54,853 nt of DNA from JAVKBW01 sp964352715 (GTDB lineage Bacteria; Pseudomonadota; Alphaproteobacteria; UBA8366; Aestuariispiraceae), in contig CAYGSU010000020.1 of the NCBI GenBank assembly GCA_964352715.1, forward strand, positions 1 through 54,853. The letters run 5' to 3'. Each line of letters begins with the position of its first letter. Positions within the stretch are counted from its first letter, which is position 1. The notes under the pieces are model-generated. The model was not told where the DNA came from and searched no databases. It saw only the letters and a program-made list of their open reading frames with translations. Shown here in pieces: positions 26,059 through 34,839 of the stretch. The position numbers and the translations under genes were made by a program.

Positions 26059-26853
26059 TCAGCCTGGCTTGCGGCCGGTCAACCGTCCGTAAATCAGGCC
26101 GCCATCGGCGAGGGCTTCGACTCGAGCGATTGACCGGCGTCGGAACTGGGCGAAGCCGTCGGTTCCTAGGGCGTTGACCAGTGCGGTCTGTCCCTTGCCT
26201 TCGATATGGGCGATGCAGCCCCGACCGAGAAGCAGCGCAGTTTCGGTTTCATTGCTGACGGCTACATCCGTAAAACCGGCCAGAGCCATCGACTCGATAT
26301 GGTGGGTGGCGCTGGTGAAGGTAAAGTTCAGCCCTTCCTGGCGCAGGATGTCATCCCAGTCGGTAAAGGCGGCTGACGAGGACGCCGCCTCGCCCTTCAT
26401 CCAGTCAACACACAACACGACGCCGCCTCGCTTCAGAACCCGTGCGTAATCCGCGAAAACAGCCGCCTTGTCTTCGATATGACATACAGCCGCTTGTGTG
26501 TAGATGATATCGAATGTGTCGGCGGGCATGGGCAGCGGACCCGGATCAACCAGTTTCAGCTCGATCCTTTTCTGCAAACCGGCATTGGCGATATTTTCCG
26601 CAGCGCGCGAAAGGTTGCCGGCATCGATATCGACACCGACGACTTTTTCCGCCTCAAGCTCGCGGACCAATGCCATGGTCGCGCCACCCAGACCACAGCC
26701 CCAGTCAAGAACCGTCGCCCCGGAAACGGAAATATCCCTGAAAGCGCGCACCACTTCTGCCGGACCGCCAGGCGACAGGAAACCCTTGCCGAAGATTTCC
26801 TCCATCGACCCGACAATACCGTCGGTGTACTGCGTGTCGCTTTCAGATGCCAT
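26059..26853 (-). CDS. SAM methyltransferase, phosphoethanolamine/sarcosine N-methyltransferase-like
   Basis: A 264-residue class I methyltransferase. It starts with YTDGIVGSMEEIFGKGFLSPGG, close in layout to the IFG...SPGG start of phosphoethanolamine N-methyltransferases. Motif I VLDWGCGLGG is at 48-57, GVDID follows, and a post-motif II DIIYTQAAVCHIEDK segment is present. The acceptor is unproven; an amine such as ethanolamine or glycine derivatives is plausible next to betaine-type genes. It is last of a same-strand row after the EamA transporter (30 bp gap), and convergent with the MetF-like gene. Confidence 0.78.
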   Translation of the reverse strand: MASESDTQYTDGIVGSMEEIFGKGFLSPGGPAEVVRAFRDISVSGATVLDWGCGLGGATMALVRELEAEKVVGVDIDAGNLSRAAENIANAGLQKRIELKLVDPGPLPMPADTFDIIYTQAAVCHIEDKAAVFADYARVLKRGGVVLCVDWMKGEAASSSAAFTDWDDILRQEGLNFTFTSATHHIESMALAGFTDVAVSNETETALLLGRGCIAHIEGKGQTALVNALGTDGFAQFRRRSIARVEALADGGLIYGRLTGRKPG

Positions 26854-26883
26854 GCCCTCACCCTTTTCCCATAGCCTTATTCC

Positions 26884-27762
26884 CTAACGCGCTCGCCGCT
26901 CCCGGTACCAGACGACCAGACCCGACGCTACAATCACCGCGGCGCCTATCCATGTCGTCAGTCCGGGAACTTCCCCGAATGCCAGCCAGCCGAACACAAT
27001 CGCACAAATCATCTGCGTATATACGAACGGATTCAACCGCGAAGCTTCCGACAGCGTAAAGGCGATGGTAACCAGAAATTGCGCCACCGCGTAGAAAAAC
27101 CCGGCCAGAAAAATCAGTAACAACTGATACAGGGTGGGTGTTTGCCAGAAATACGGAATAAGTGGCGCCAACAGAACGCAACCAGTTCCCATGGCATAGA
27201 TCACCATCGCCATCGGCTGGTTCTTCAGCCTTAACCGGCGGGTCATCAGCGTGAATAAGGCGAACAGCAAGGCGGTTAGCAGCGGGTAAACTGCAACAGG
27301 CTGCATGCTCGGCGACGGCTGGACGATAATCAGCACACCGCCGAAACCCGCCAGCACGGCGGCCCACCGGAACAGCCCGACCTTTTCACCCAGGATCGGA
27401 ATCGACAATGCTGTCGCAAACAACGGGGCGACGAACATCAGCGCCGTCACATCGGCCATCGGCATTATCGAAAATGCCGATACGGCAAAGAAACTCGCCA
27501 GCAGGGGGAAGACGCCACGCAGAACCAGCAAGCCCTTGCCGGACGCCCTGAAGATCGACGTTCCATAGACCGGCAGCGCGACCGCAAGGGCAAACCCGGT
27601 CGCAATCAGGAACCGGATCCACATCGTGGTGACGATATCGGATCCGTCAACGACCGCCATCTTCGTGATGCCATCCATGACAGAATAAGAGGAAACACCA
27701 CCGCAAAGCAGCAGGATAGCCCTGCCCGGCCGATCGCCCGCCGGTATGAAAGCTGTGGTCAT
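26884..27762 (-). CDS. EamA/DMT-superfamily transporter
   Basis: A 292-residue inner-membrane protein with about ten transmembrane helices in two EamA repeats (residues 15-145 and 155-288). The DMT-type features are PLLASFFAVSAFSIMPMADVTALMFVAPLF and a C-terminal FGEVPGLTTWIGAAVIVASG followed by a basic end. Substrates of the family are mostly small metabolites and cannot be read from sequence. It lies 28 bp after the GlxA-type regulator and so is probably co-transcribed with it. Confidence 0.88.
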   Translation of the reverse strand: MTTAFIPAGDRPGRAILLLCGGVSSYSVMDGITKMAVVDGSDIVTTMWIRFLIATGFALAVALPVYGTSIFRASGKGLLVLRGVFPLLASFFAVSAFSIMPMADVTALMFVAPLFATALSIPILGEKVGLFRWAAVLAGFGGVLIIVQPSPSMQPVAVYPLLTALLFALFTLMTRRLRLKNQPMAMVIYAMGTGCVLLAPLIPYFWQTPTLYQLLLIFLAGFFYAVAQFLVTIAFTLSEASRLNPFVYTQMICAIVFGWLAFGEVPGLTTWIGAAVIVASGLVVWYRERRAR

Positions 27763-27790
27763 CTATCAGACAAACCGACGCGGATTTCGG

Positions 27791-28774
27791 TCACCGGTCA
27801 GGGGTACCATGTGGCATGCGGTCTTCGCGGGGCGTCCGCCCGAAAAATTCACGATAGCATTTCGCAAAATGCGAGGCGGAGACGAAACCGCTGGCAAGCG
27901 CGATATCGAGGATCGGCATTGAGGTTTGCCGCAACAGCACCTGCGCCTTGTGCATGCGCAGGGCGAAATAATACCGGCGGGGCGTCGAGTTAAGATACTT
28001 GCGGAACAGCCTCTCAAGCTGTCGGGTCGACAGGTTTACCTGCTGTGCAATATCCTCGCGGTTCAGCGTCAGTTCGAGATTGGCTTCCATCAGTTCGATC
28101 GCCGCCAGCAGCTTCGGATGGCTGACGCCGACCCGAGACCGCAAGTCCATGCGCTGATGTTCCGACCGGTCGCGAATTCGCTTGTGCAGAAACCATTCGG
28201 AGACATGTGCCGCCAGGGCGTGGCCGTGCTGAATTTCGATCAGGCGGGACATCACATCGATTGAGGCCGTGCCCCCGGAAACGGTAAAGATCGGGCCGTC
28301 GATTTCATACAATTCATTGGAGACGTCGAGATCGGGATGGTCTTCACGGAAGCCGTCGAGAAACTCCCAGTGGATGGTGCATACCCGGTTATCCAGCAAT
28401 CCTGCATTGGCAAGGACATATGGAGCGCTGGAGATGGCGCCAAGATCGGTCCCCATCCTAACCAGCCGGCGGCACCAGTTCAGAAGTGCTGGATCCTGCA
28501 TCAGTTCGGCGCCGGTTCCGCCGACAATCGCCACGAAGTCATAGCCCCGGTCGACCATGCCGAAATCCGGCACAATCAGGATTCCGTTGCTGGCAGCCAC
28601 CGCTTCGCCGTCAACCGACAGGATACTCCATTCATAGAGCGGCTTTCCGCTGATGACATTGGCGGCGCGCAAGGGTTCTATCGCCGAAGAAAACGCCATC
28701 AGCGAAAAATTCGGCAATAGCAAGAACCCGGCGCGCTGCGGCAGTCGATCCGCAGGACCGTCGAAAATCGACAT
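27791..28774 (-). CDS. GlxA-family AraC regulator (GbdR/CdhR-like)
   Basis: A 327-residue regulator. A DJ-1/PfpI-like ligand domain covers 15-205 (GFLLLPNFSLMAFSSAIEPL, LYEWSILSVDGEAVAASNG), followed by a two-HTH AraC domain from about 225 to 318 (IAQQVNLSTRQLERLFRKYL; ILDIALASGFVSASHFAKCY). The N-terminal signature is that of GbdR, CdhR and SouR, which sense glycine betaine/dimethylglycine, carnitine or sarcosine in Pseudomonas. Lying 126 bp after the MttB-like gene, it is a good candidate to control it. The ligand is inference. Confidence 0.88.
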   Translation of the reverse strand: MSIFDGPADRLPQRAGFLLLPNFSLMAFSSAIEPLRAANVISGKPLYEWSILSVDGEAVAASNGILIVPDFGMVDRGYDFVAIVGGTGAELMQDPALLNWCRRLVRMGTDLGAISSAPYVLANAGLLDNRVCTIHWEFLDGFREDHPDLDVSNELYEIDGPIFTVSGGTASIDVMSRLIEIQHGHALAAHVSEWFLHKRIRDRSEHQRMDLRSRVGVSHPKLLAAIELMEANLELTLNREDIAQQVNLSTRQLERLFRKYLNSTPRRYYFALRMHKAQVLLRQTSMPILDIALASGFVSASHFAKCYREFFGRTPREDRMPHGTPDR

Positions 28775-28900
28775 ACCGCACTTCCCTTCCCAATTTCAAA
28801 TATCGGCGGGAAGTGTATTGAAAGCGACGGCTTTGACAAGAGAAATGTTCAGAAACCGCCATATATCGTTAACAAATGCTGACCCAGACCACCCTCCGGT

Positions 28901-30505
28901 CTACGGATCGCCCGATCCGATCTCTTCCTTGCGCTTGGCAATATATGCATCCAGCGCCTCGAGCCGGTCAGGTTCCAGGGCCGGTTCTTCGTAGTCACGC
29001 AGCATTTGCTGCCAGATTTCGGTCGCGCGCTCCGTCGTGTCCTTTGCGCCGGCCTGCTGCCAGGCTTCGTTGTTGGTCCAGTCTGACAGAAACGGCGAAT
29101 AGAAGGCGGTTTCGTAACGCGCCATCGTATGCGGCGATCCGAAAAAGTGACCGCCCGGGGCAACACCTTCAATCGCGTCGAGACCGATTGATTCCGGGCT
29201 TGTGTCGATCGGCGACAGGAACCCCATAATATGCTGGATCATTTCCGCATCCAGCACCATTTTTTCAAACGACGCGACAAGCCCGCCTTCCAGCCAGCCG
29301 ACGGAATGCATGATGACATTGCCATGCGCCATGACCGCGCTCCAAAGCGCCATCATGGTTTCGTACGTGGCCTGACCGTCGACTGTGTTGGACGCATTAC
29401 ACGCACTGGTGCGCTGCGGCAGATTGTACCGCCGGGCCAACTGACCGCCGGCCAGATTAGCCCGCGCATTTTCAGGCGTACCGAATGTCGGCGCCCCGGA
29501 CTTCATATCGACATTCGACGTGAAGGTACCGTACAGCACCGGCGCACCGGGCCGGACAAGCTGGGTCAGCACAATGCCGATCAGCGCTTCCGCGTTGCCC
29601 TGGGTCAACGCCGCCGCCATGGTGACCGGCGTCATCGCGCCCATCAGCGTGAACGGCGTGACGATAGTGGCCTGGTTGTGCTCTGCCATCGCCATGGCCC
29701 CCTCGCACATCTCGTTGTCGAGTTTGCGGGGAGAATTTATGTTGATATTGGTAATCGAGCCGACGGAGTTTTCCATTTCGGCAACCGAAATGCCGCGGGC
29801 GCGCGCCACCATGTTAATCTGGTCAAGGCATCGGCCACGCCCGATGGAAACAGCGCTGAAGACCTTGTCGGTCAGCGTCAGGCTGGCCTTGTAGGTGTCC
29901 AGATGACGATTGTTCACCGGCATCTCGATCGGTGGCGCAACCTGGTTGCCAAGGAAATTCACGCAGTTGAAACTCTGCGCCATCTTCATGCATTTCCGGA
30001 AATCTTCCCAGTTCCCGGCGCGGCGGCCATTCACCCGGTCATGCAGGTTCGGCGCACCCGAAACAAAGGCGAAGTTGATGTCGTTGCCACCCAGCCTGAC
30101 CCACCGATCCGGGTTGCGTGGCGTGATCACCACCTCACTGGGCGCTTTTGCTACCTGTTCCTCGACCAAACCGCGGTCCAGATAGACCATCTTTTTCGCA
30201 TGATCGACCTTGGCGCCTGCCTTGTCGAACAGGTCCAGCGCCCGGTCACTTAGCACTTCAATGCCGATATCCTCCAACAGCGTCATCGACGCATTATGGA
30301 TATCCTCCACCTGGTCAGCGCTTAATGGTTCCATCGGCGCGTACATATTCTTGAACCGCTGCCACGGAAGTTGCTTCAGACCATCTCCTGTCCGGCTGGA
30401 AGAATCGACACCACCGCCGCCGCGTCGACGGGTCCGCCCGGTACGGCGTCCGCTTTCAGCTCCCTGGTTGGTGCGACTGGTTCTGGTTGCTTCTTCAGCA
30501 GACAT
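28901..30505 (-). CDS. MttB-superfamily corrinoid methyltransferase (non-pyrrolysine)
   Basis: A 534-residue member of the trimethylamine methyltransferase superfamily, which transfers a methyl group from a quaternary or tertiary amine to a corrinoid protein. Conserved landmarks are SADQVEDIHNASMTLLEDIG near the start, VSGAPNLHDR, QINMVARARG, GGHFFGSPHTMARYE and the terminal LDAYIAKRKEE. No in-frame amber interrupts it, so it belongs with the glycine-betaine-type (MtgB) or other betaine enzymes rather than true MttB. Residues 8-32 are Arg/Gly-rich. GAGG upstream of 30505 sets the start. A GbdR-like regulator follows. Confidence 0.9.
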   Translation of the reverse strand: MSAEEATRTSRTNQGAESGRRTGRTRRRGGGGVDSSSRTGDGLKQLPWQRFKNMYAPMEPLSADQVEDIHNASMTLLEDIGIEVLSDRALDLFDKAGAKVDHAKKMVYLDRGLVEEQVAKAPSEVVITPRNPDRWVRLGGNDINFAFVSGAPNLHDRVNGRRAGNWEDFRKCMKMAQSFNCVNFLGNQVAPPIEMPVNNRHLDTYKASLTLTDKVFSAVSIGRGRCLDQINMVARARGISVAEMENSVGSITNININSPRKLDNEMCEGAMAMAEHNQATIVTPFTLMGAMTPVTMAAALTQGNAEALIGIVLTQLVRPGAPVLYGTFTSNVDMKSGAPTFGTPENARANLAGGQLARRYNLPQRTSACNASNTVDGQATYETMMALWSAVMAHGNVIMHSVGWLEGGLVASFEKMVLDAEMIQHIMGFLSPIDTSPESIGLDAIEGVAPGGHFFGSPHTMARYETAFYSPFLSDWTNNEAWQQAGAKDTTERATEIWQQMLRDYEEPALEPDRLEALDAYIAKRKEEIGSGDP

Positions 30506-30533
30506 GGTCTGTTCCTCTGTGGTGGGTTTTGAA

Positions 30534-30542
30534 CACACTGTG
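30534..30542. promoter_or_regulatory. CACACTGTG element upstream of the MttB-like gene
   Basis: CACACTGTG lies 29 bases upstream of the methyltransferase start, inside a near-palindrome TGAACACACTGTGTCA (30530-30545). The same nine bases in the same orientation lie 34 bases upstream of the corrinoid protein start (39677). Candidate shared operator, inferred. Confidence 0.4.
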
Positions 30543-30673
30543 TCAGGAAAACGACAGTTGAATATTCTGCAAACGACGCTATCACGGCGGTTTTTACCGG
30601 CGCAAACAAGACATCTGGCAAGTTCGGGCACAACGAGTCATCGTCTGAGCCAGTTTAGAAGAAAGGAGACGTC

Positions 30674-31018
30674 ATGTCCGTTACTATCTACCACAATCCA
30701 CGTTGCTCCAAATCGCGGCAGACCCTGCAATTGCTGCGCGACAAGGGCATCGAACCAACGATCGTGGAGTATCTGAAGGATCCACCCGATGCCGACACGC
30801 TGGTATCGCTGCTTTCGATGCTGAAATTGTCCGCACGGGGACTGATGCGCACCAAGGAAGCGGCCTACAAGGATCTTGGTCTATCGACTATCACTGTGGA
30901 AGAAGACCTCGTCGCCGCCATGGTCAAAAACCCGGTGCTGATCGAACGGCCGATCGTAACGGCGAACGGCAAGGCCGCCCTTGGTCGCCCGCCGGAGGCG
31001 GTTCTGGATATCCTGTAA
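30674..31018 (+). CDS. arsC: Arsenate reductase (glutaredoxin type) ArsC
   Basis: A 114-residue thioredoxin-fold protein. It has the catalytic YHNPRCSKSRQTL with Cys11, the C-terminal RPI(V) segment with its Arg, and GRPPE near the end, all ArsC features. It reduces arsenate with glutathione/glutaredoxin. A good GGAG ribosome site lies upstream. No arsB/acr3 gene is next to it. Divergent from the MttB-like gene. Confidence 0.93.
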   Translation: MSVTIYHNPRCSKSRQTLQLLRDKGIEPTIVEYLKDPPDADTLVSLLSMLKLSARGLMRTKEAAYKDLGLSTITVEEDLVAAMVKNPVLIERPIVTANGKAALGRPPEAVLDIL

Positions 31019-31180
31019 TGCCACTTTCACGACATCGCCGGGCGCAAAAGTCGCGGCCACGGCAAAACCCGTCGCGGTCAAGAAGTCGATTCCGCCGCGC
31101 TGCTATAGCGTTCCTTGCGGATAAGCCCGCCGAACAAAAGGCTCGGCCGGCCTCTTAACAGCATTTTTCCGGGGGAAACC

Positions 31181-32854
31181 ATGCCCAAGTCAGATATCGA
31201 AATCGCACGCGAAGCCACCATGAAGCCGATCACGGCTGTTGGTGAGAAACTGGGCATGAAGCCGGAAGCGCTCATGCAATACGGGCCGTACAAGGCGAAA
31301 GTCAGCAAGGACTATCTGGACAGCATCCAGAGCAATCCGGACGGCAAGCTCATCCTGGTCACGGCGATTTCTCCCACACCGGCTGGCGAAGGCAAGACAA
31401 CCACCACGGTTGGCCTTGGAGACGGTCTGAACCGGATCGGCAAGAAAGCGATGATCGCCCTGCGCGAACCGTCGCTCGGCCCCTGCTTCGGCGTCAAGGG
31501 CGGCGCAGCCGGTGGCGGCTATGCCCAGGTCGTTCCGATGGAAGACATCAACCTGCACTTCACCGGCGACTTCCACGCCATCACCTCTGCCCATAACCTG
31601 CTATCGGCCCTGATCGACAACCACATCTACTGGGGCAACGAACTTGGCTTCGACGAGCGCCGTGTGGCATGGCGCCGGGTGCTGGACATGAACGACCGCG
31701 CCCTGCGTGACGTTGTCGTCTCGCTGGGTGGCGTCGCCAACGGCTTCCCGCGCCAGACCGGTTTCGACATCACTGTCGCTTCTGAAGTCATGGCGATCTT
31801 TTGCCTCGCTGATGGCGTCAAGGATCTGGAAGACCGTCTCGGGGCAATCGTTGTCGGCTATACCCGCGACCGCGAGCCGATTTACGCCCGTGACCTGAAA
31901 GCAAACGGCCCGATGACCGTTCTGCTGAAGGACGCGCTGCAGCCGAACCTGGTGCAGACGCTGGAAAACAACGCGGCGTTCATTCACGGCGGCCCGTTCG
32001 CGAACATCGCGCATGGCTGCAACACTGTTTCCGCAACCAAGACCGCGCTCAAACTGGCCGACTATGTCGTTACCGAAGCCGGCTTCGGCGCCGACCTGGG
32101 CGCGGAAAAGTTCTTCGACATCAAGTGCCGCAAGGCCGGTCTGGATCCGAAAGCCGTTGTCATCGTCGCAACAGTGCGTGCCCTGAAAATGCATGGCGGC
32201 GTGGCCAAGGACGCTCTGGGCGATGAAAACGTCGATGCTGTCAAGAAGGGTTGCAGCAACCTGGGCCGCCATATCAGCAATATCGCAAAGTTCGGCGTCC
32301 CTGCCGTTGTCGGCATCAACCGCTTCATCAAGGACACCGAAGCGGAATTGAAAGCGGTTCAGGAATTCGCGGCTGAAAACGGCGTCGAAGCCATCATCTG
32401 CGAACATTGGGGCAAGGGTTCCGAAGGCACGGAAGAGCTGGCGAAAAAGGTTGTCGAGATCGTTGACAGCGGCAAGGCAAAGTTCAAGACCCTGTACAAT
32501 GATGACATGAGCCTGTTCGACAAGATCGATACGGTCTGCAAGGAAATCTACGGCGCGAGCGGCGCCGTTGCGGACAAGAAAATCCGCGATCAGCTGAAGG
32601 CCTGGGAAGACCAGGGTTACGGCAAGCTGCCGGTCTGCATGGCGAAGACCCAGTACAGCTTCTCAACCGATCCGAACAAGAAGGGCGCGCCCAGCGGCCA
32701 TGAAATTCCGGTTCGCGAAGTACGACTCTCAGCCGGCGCCGGCTTCATTGTCGCCGTCTGCGGCGAGATCATGACCATGCCGGGGCTGCCGCGCGTACCG
32801 GCCGCCAACAGCATCATGCTGGACGATGCCGGGCTGGTGCAGGGTCTGTTCTAA
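31181..32854 (+). CDS. fhs: Formate-tetrahydrofolate ligase
   Basis: A 557-residue enzyme, the exact usual length, linking formate, ATP and THF to 10-formyl-THF; run backwards it releases formate and ATP. TPAGEGKTTTTVGLGDGL is the ATP loop near residue 66. LREPSLGPCFGVKGGAAGGGYAQV and a C-terminal AGFIVAVCGEIMTMPGLPR are diagnostic. GGGGG before the ATG at 31181 sets the start. In this setting it could close methyl oxidation by freeing formate. A strong terminator follows. Confidence 0.96.
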   Translation: MPKSDIEIAREATMKPITAVGEKLGMKPEALMQYGPYKAKVSKDYLDSIQSNPDGKLILVTAISPTPAGEGKTTTTVGLGDGLNRIGKKAMIALREPSLGPCFGVKGGAAGGGYAQVVPMEDINLHFTGDFHAITSAHNLLSALIDNHIYWGNELGFDERRVAWRRVLDMNDRALRDVVVSLGGVANGFPRQTGFDITVASEVMAIFCLADGVKDLEDRLGAIVVGYTRDREPIYARDLKANGPMTVLLKDALQPNLVQTLENNAAFIHGGPFANIAHGCNTVSATKTALKLADYVVTEAGFGADLGAEKFFDIKCRKAGLDPKAVVIVATVRALKMHGGVAKDALGDENVDAVKKGCSNLGRHISNIAKFGVPAVVGINRFIKDTEAELKAVQEFAAENGVEAIICEHWGKGSEGTEELAKKVVEIVDSGKAKFKTLYNDDMSLFDKIDTVCKEIYGASGAVADKKIRDQLKAWEDQGYGKLPVCMAKTQYSFSTDPNKKGAPSGHEIPVREVRLSAGAGFIVAVCGEIMTMPGLPRVPAANSIMLDDAGLVQGLF

Positions 32855-32878
32855 ACCGACACGTTATTCGACAAACAG

Positions 32879-32913
32879 AGCGCGGCAGGGTTATTCTCTG
32901 CCGCGCTTTGTGT
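32879..32913 (+). terminator. Rho-independent-type terminator after fhs
   Basis: A perfect 10-bp stem AGCGCGGCAG/CTGCCGCGCT (32879-32888 and 32898-32907) with a nine-base loop, followed by TTGTGTG. It is 24 bp after the fhs stop. The T-tract is short but the stem is very strong. Confidence 0.8.
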
Positions 32914-32951
32914 GTGGGGGGCAGCTACAAAAGAGGGAGCCCGAACAAAAC

Positions 32952-33974
32952 ATGTCGAAGACGATCTACGTGTTACTGGCCGTCTTTCTCTGGGCCTTTT
33001 CGTTGCCGGAACCGGCATACGCGCAAGGCACACCGCTGTTTTCTTTTCCGGCCCAGTGCGAGGTTGGAAAAACCTGTTTCATCTTCAAGTATGTCGACGC
33101 TGATGCCGGCCCGGGTTACCACGACTTCAACTGCAGCCTGCGCAGTTCGGACGGCCACAAGGGCACCGATATCGCGATCACCGATCCGCAGGACAACACG
33201 CCGATAAAGGTGCTTGCCGCAGCGGATGGCGTCGTTGTCGGCCTGCGTGACAGTCTGCCGGACAACCCGGTCGGCAGCGTGGAATTTCCCAAAGGGCAGA
33301 ATTGCGGCAACGGCGTTCGCATCGATCATGGCGATGGCTGGACCACGCAGTACTGTCATATGGGAAACGGCAAGGTGAAGGTGAGAAACGGCCAGACCGT
33401 GAAGCGGGGACGCGTTATCGGGTTTCTTGGCAATTCCGGCCAGACCGAAAGACCGCATCTACATTTCCAGATCGAAAAGGACGGCGTTCCGGTGGACCCG
33501 TTCACGGGCAAATTGAACACTTCAAAATCAACCTGCGCCAAAGACAAGGTCGACCTGGCGGCGCGCAGTCTGTGGACTGAGTCCGCGCAGAACAAGGTCA
33601 GGCTCTATCGCCCATACGTCATCGAATATATCGGCCTGTCGACCCAGGTACTGGCCATGGAAACGGTGCTTCAGCGCCGCCACCCGGTATCCGGCGGTGC
33701 CGGTGACCCGCTGATGATCGTCTACTCATCAATTCTCGGCGCGCGGAAGGGGACAACCCTGACAATGGAAATTCTGGACCCCGACGGCGAAACCTTCTTC
33801 AGCCATAGCGAAGCTTATGAAGAAGGCCGGGCAAGGCAGTTCCGCTACGCCGGTAAAAAGCGTCCCGACGCCACTTTCAAAAGCGGCGCCTGGACAGCGC
33901 GGGTAACGATCAGCGGTACTGGCCTTTCCGGGCCTTACGAAGAAACCCGGACAGCCACCTTTGTCGTCAACTGA
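32952..33974 (+). CDS. Secreted M23-family peptidase-like protein
   Basis: A 340-residue protein with signal peptide (MSKTIYVLLAVFLWAFSLPE, cleavage near AYA-QG). The LytM/M23 domain has its zinc ligands: His69-x3-Asp73 (GHKGTD) and H-L-H (His169/His171), with His136 in QYCHMGNG. It should be an active endopeptidase on peptidoglycan or another periplasmic protein. The C-terminal 130 residues form an Ig-like beta domain (LTMEILDPDGETFF...). It is isolated by the fhs terminator and convergent with the next gene. Confidence 0.88.
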   Translation: MSKTIYVLLAVFLWAFSLPEPAYAQGTPLFSFPAQCEVGKTCFIFKYVDADAGPGYHDFNCSLRSSDGHKGTDIAITDPQDNTPIKVLAAADGVVVGLRDSLPDNPVGSVEFPKGQNCGNGVRIDHGDGWTTQYCHMGNGKVKVRNGQTVKRGRVIGFLGNSGQTERPHLHFQIEKDGVPVDPFTGKLNTSKSTCAKDKVDLAARSLWTESAQNKVRLYRPYVIEYIGLSTQVLAMETVLQRRHPVSGGAGDPLMIVYSSILGARKGTTLTMEILDPDGETFFSHSEAYEEGRARQFRYAGKKRPDATFKSGAWTARVTISGTGLSGPYEETRTATFVVN

Positions 33975-34839
33975 CGGTCGCCGGTTCGGGAACCACCTTC
34001 GCCGGAAACTGACGCCAGCTTGAAACCGGCGTGAATTCCTCACGCACCGCGTTTTCGGTGAACCAGACCCGTTCAGGCCGGAATCCGTCATCGGCAATAC
34101 TGCGCAAATGCGCATCAAGGCGCACCGTATCGACCACACTGCCGGACCCGGAAATCAGATTGATTGAGGTGTCAGCCGCAGCGCGGTTCACCCAATCCAA
34201 TTTTTTTGTATCGCCTGACGAGTATCCGACCAGCCCGTCGCAGCGGGCGATGGTCTGTTCGCCAAACGACGGTGTTCCCGCCTTGGCCTGCAGAAAGACA
34301 GGTACATCGGAACCGAGTTTCGCCCGGGCGGCCAGCGCACCGTTCAAAGTCGACTGGATGGACCCGACGCCCGGCAAGGTATCGATCAGAATACCGTCGC
34401 AGCCGCCGGCAATCAGCGCCTGCACCTGAATATCGGTCGCCTGTTCGATGGCCAGCGGATTGTCCGGCCAGCCGTCATTGCGCACCATGCCGAGCACGAA
34501 CCGTCGGCGACCTTGCCCGGGCACCGCGTCGATAGCGGCCGTTGCCGCCTGCGCCGCTGTGAAGTTGATCAGAAACGCTTCCTCGGCGAGACCGACCCGG
34601 TCCAGCGACAGTGGCGATGCTGCCAGCGTATTGGTGCGAATGACATCAGCTCCGGCCTTCAGGAACTGTTTGTGAACGCCGGTAACGACATCATTGCGCA
34701 TCAGGTTCAGGGCATCGGTCAGTCCTTCGACGCCCATCAGATCGCGGTCCGTGTCATAAACGCCTTGCGCCAATATCCGGCTTACCGAGCCATCGGCCAG
34801 CAGCAGACGTTGTTTCAAACCTTGTTTCAGTGATCGCAT
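33967..34839 (-). CDS. Homocysteine S-methyltransferase homologue lacking the Zn cysteines
   Basis: A 290-residue TIM barrel of the homocysteine/betaine methyltransferase family. The start LLLADGSVSRIL, GADVIRTNT and GGCDGILIDTL match the fold. The three zinc Cys are missing: the N-C position reads GYSSGD near 205, and GGCC reads SGSGS at 230-234. Only Cys147 and Cys200 exist. It is unlikely to bind homocysteine in the normal way. AAGGAGG upstream of 34839 sets the start, and TGATG overlap links it to metF. The convergent M23 gene overlaps its 3' end by eight bases. Confidence 0.8.
   Translation of the reverse strand: MRSLKQGLKQRLLLADGSVSRILAQGVYDTDRDLMGVEGLTDALNLMRNDVVTGVHKQFLKAGADVIRTNTLAASPLSLDRVGLAEEAFLINFTAAQAATAAIDAVPGQGRRRFVLGMVRNDGWPDNPLAIEQATDIQVQALIAGGCDGILIDTLPGVGSIQSTLNGALAARAKLGSDVPVFLQAKAGTPSFGEQTIARCDGLVGYSSGDTKKLDWVNRAAADTSINLISGSGSVVDTVRLDAHLRSIADDGFRPERVWFTENAVREEFTPVSSWRQFPAKVVPEPATVS

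Noticed and set aside
28901..28903. The MttB-like gene ends in TAG, which could be read as a pyrrolysine codon.
   Set aside because: In true MttB the amber codon is internal, about two thirds along. Here the chain already ends with the family's C-terminal LDAYIAKRKEE segment, and the sequence after TAG resembles no family extension. It is an ordinary stop.
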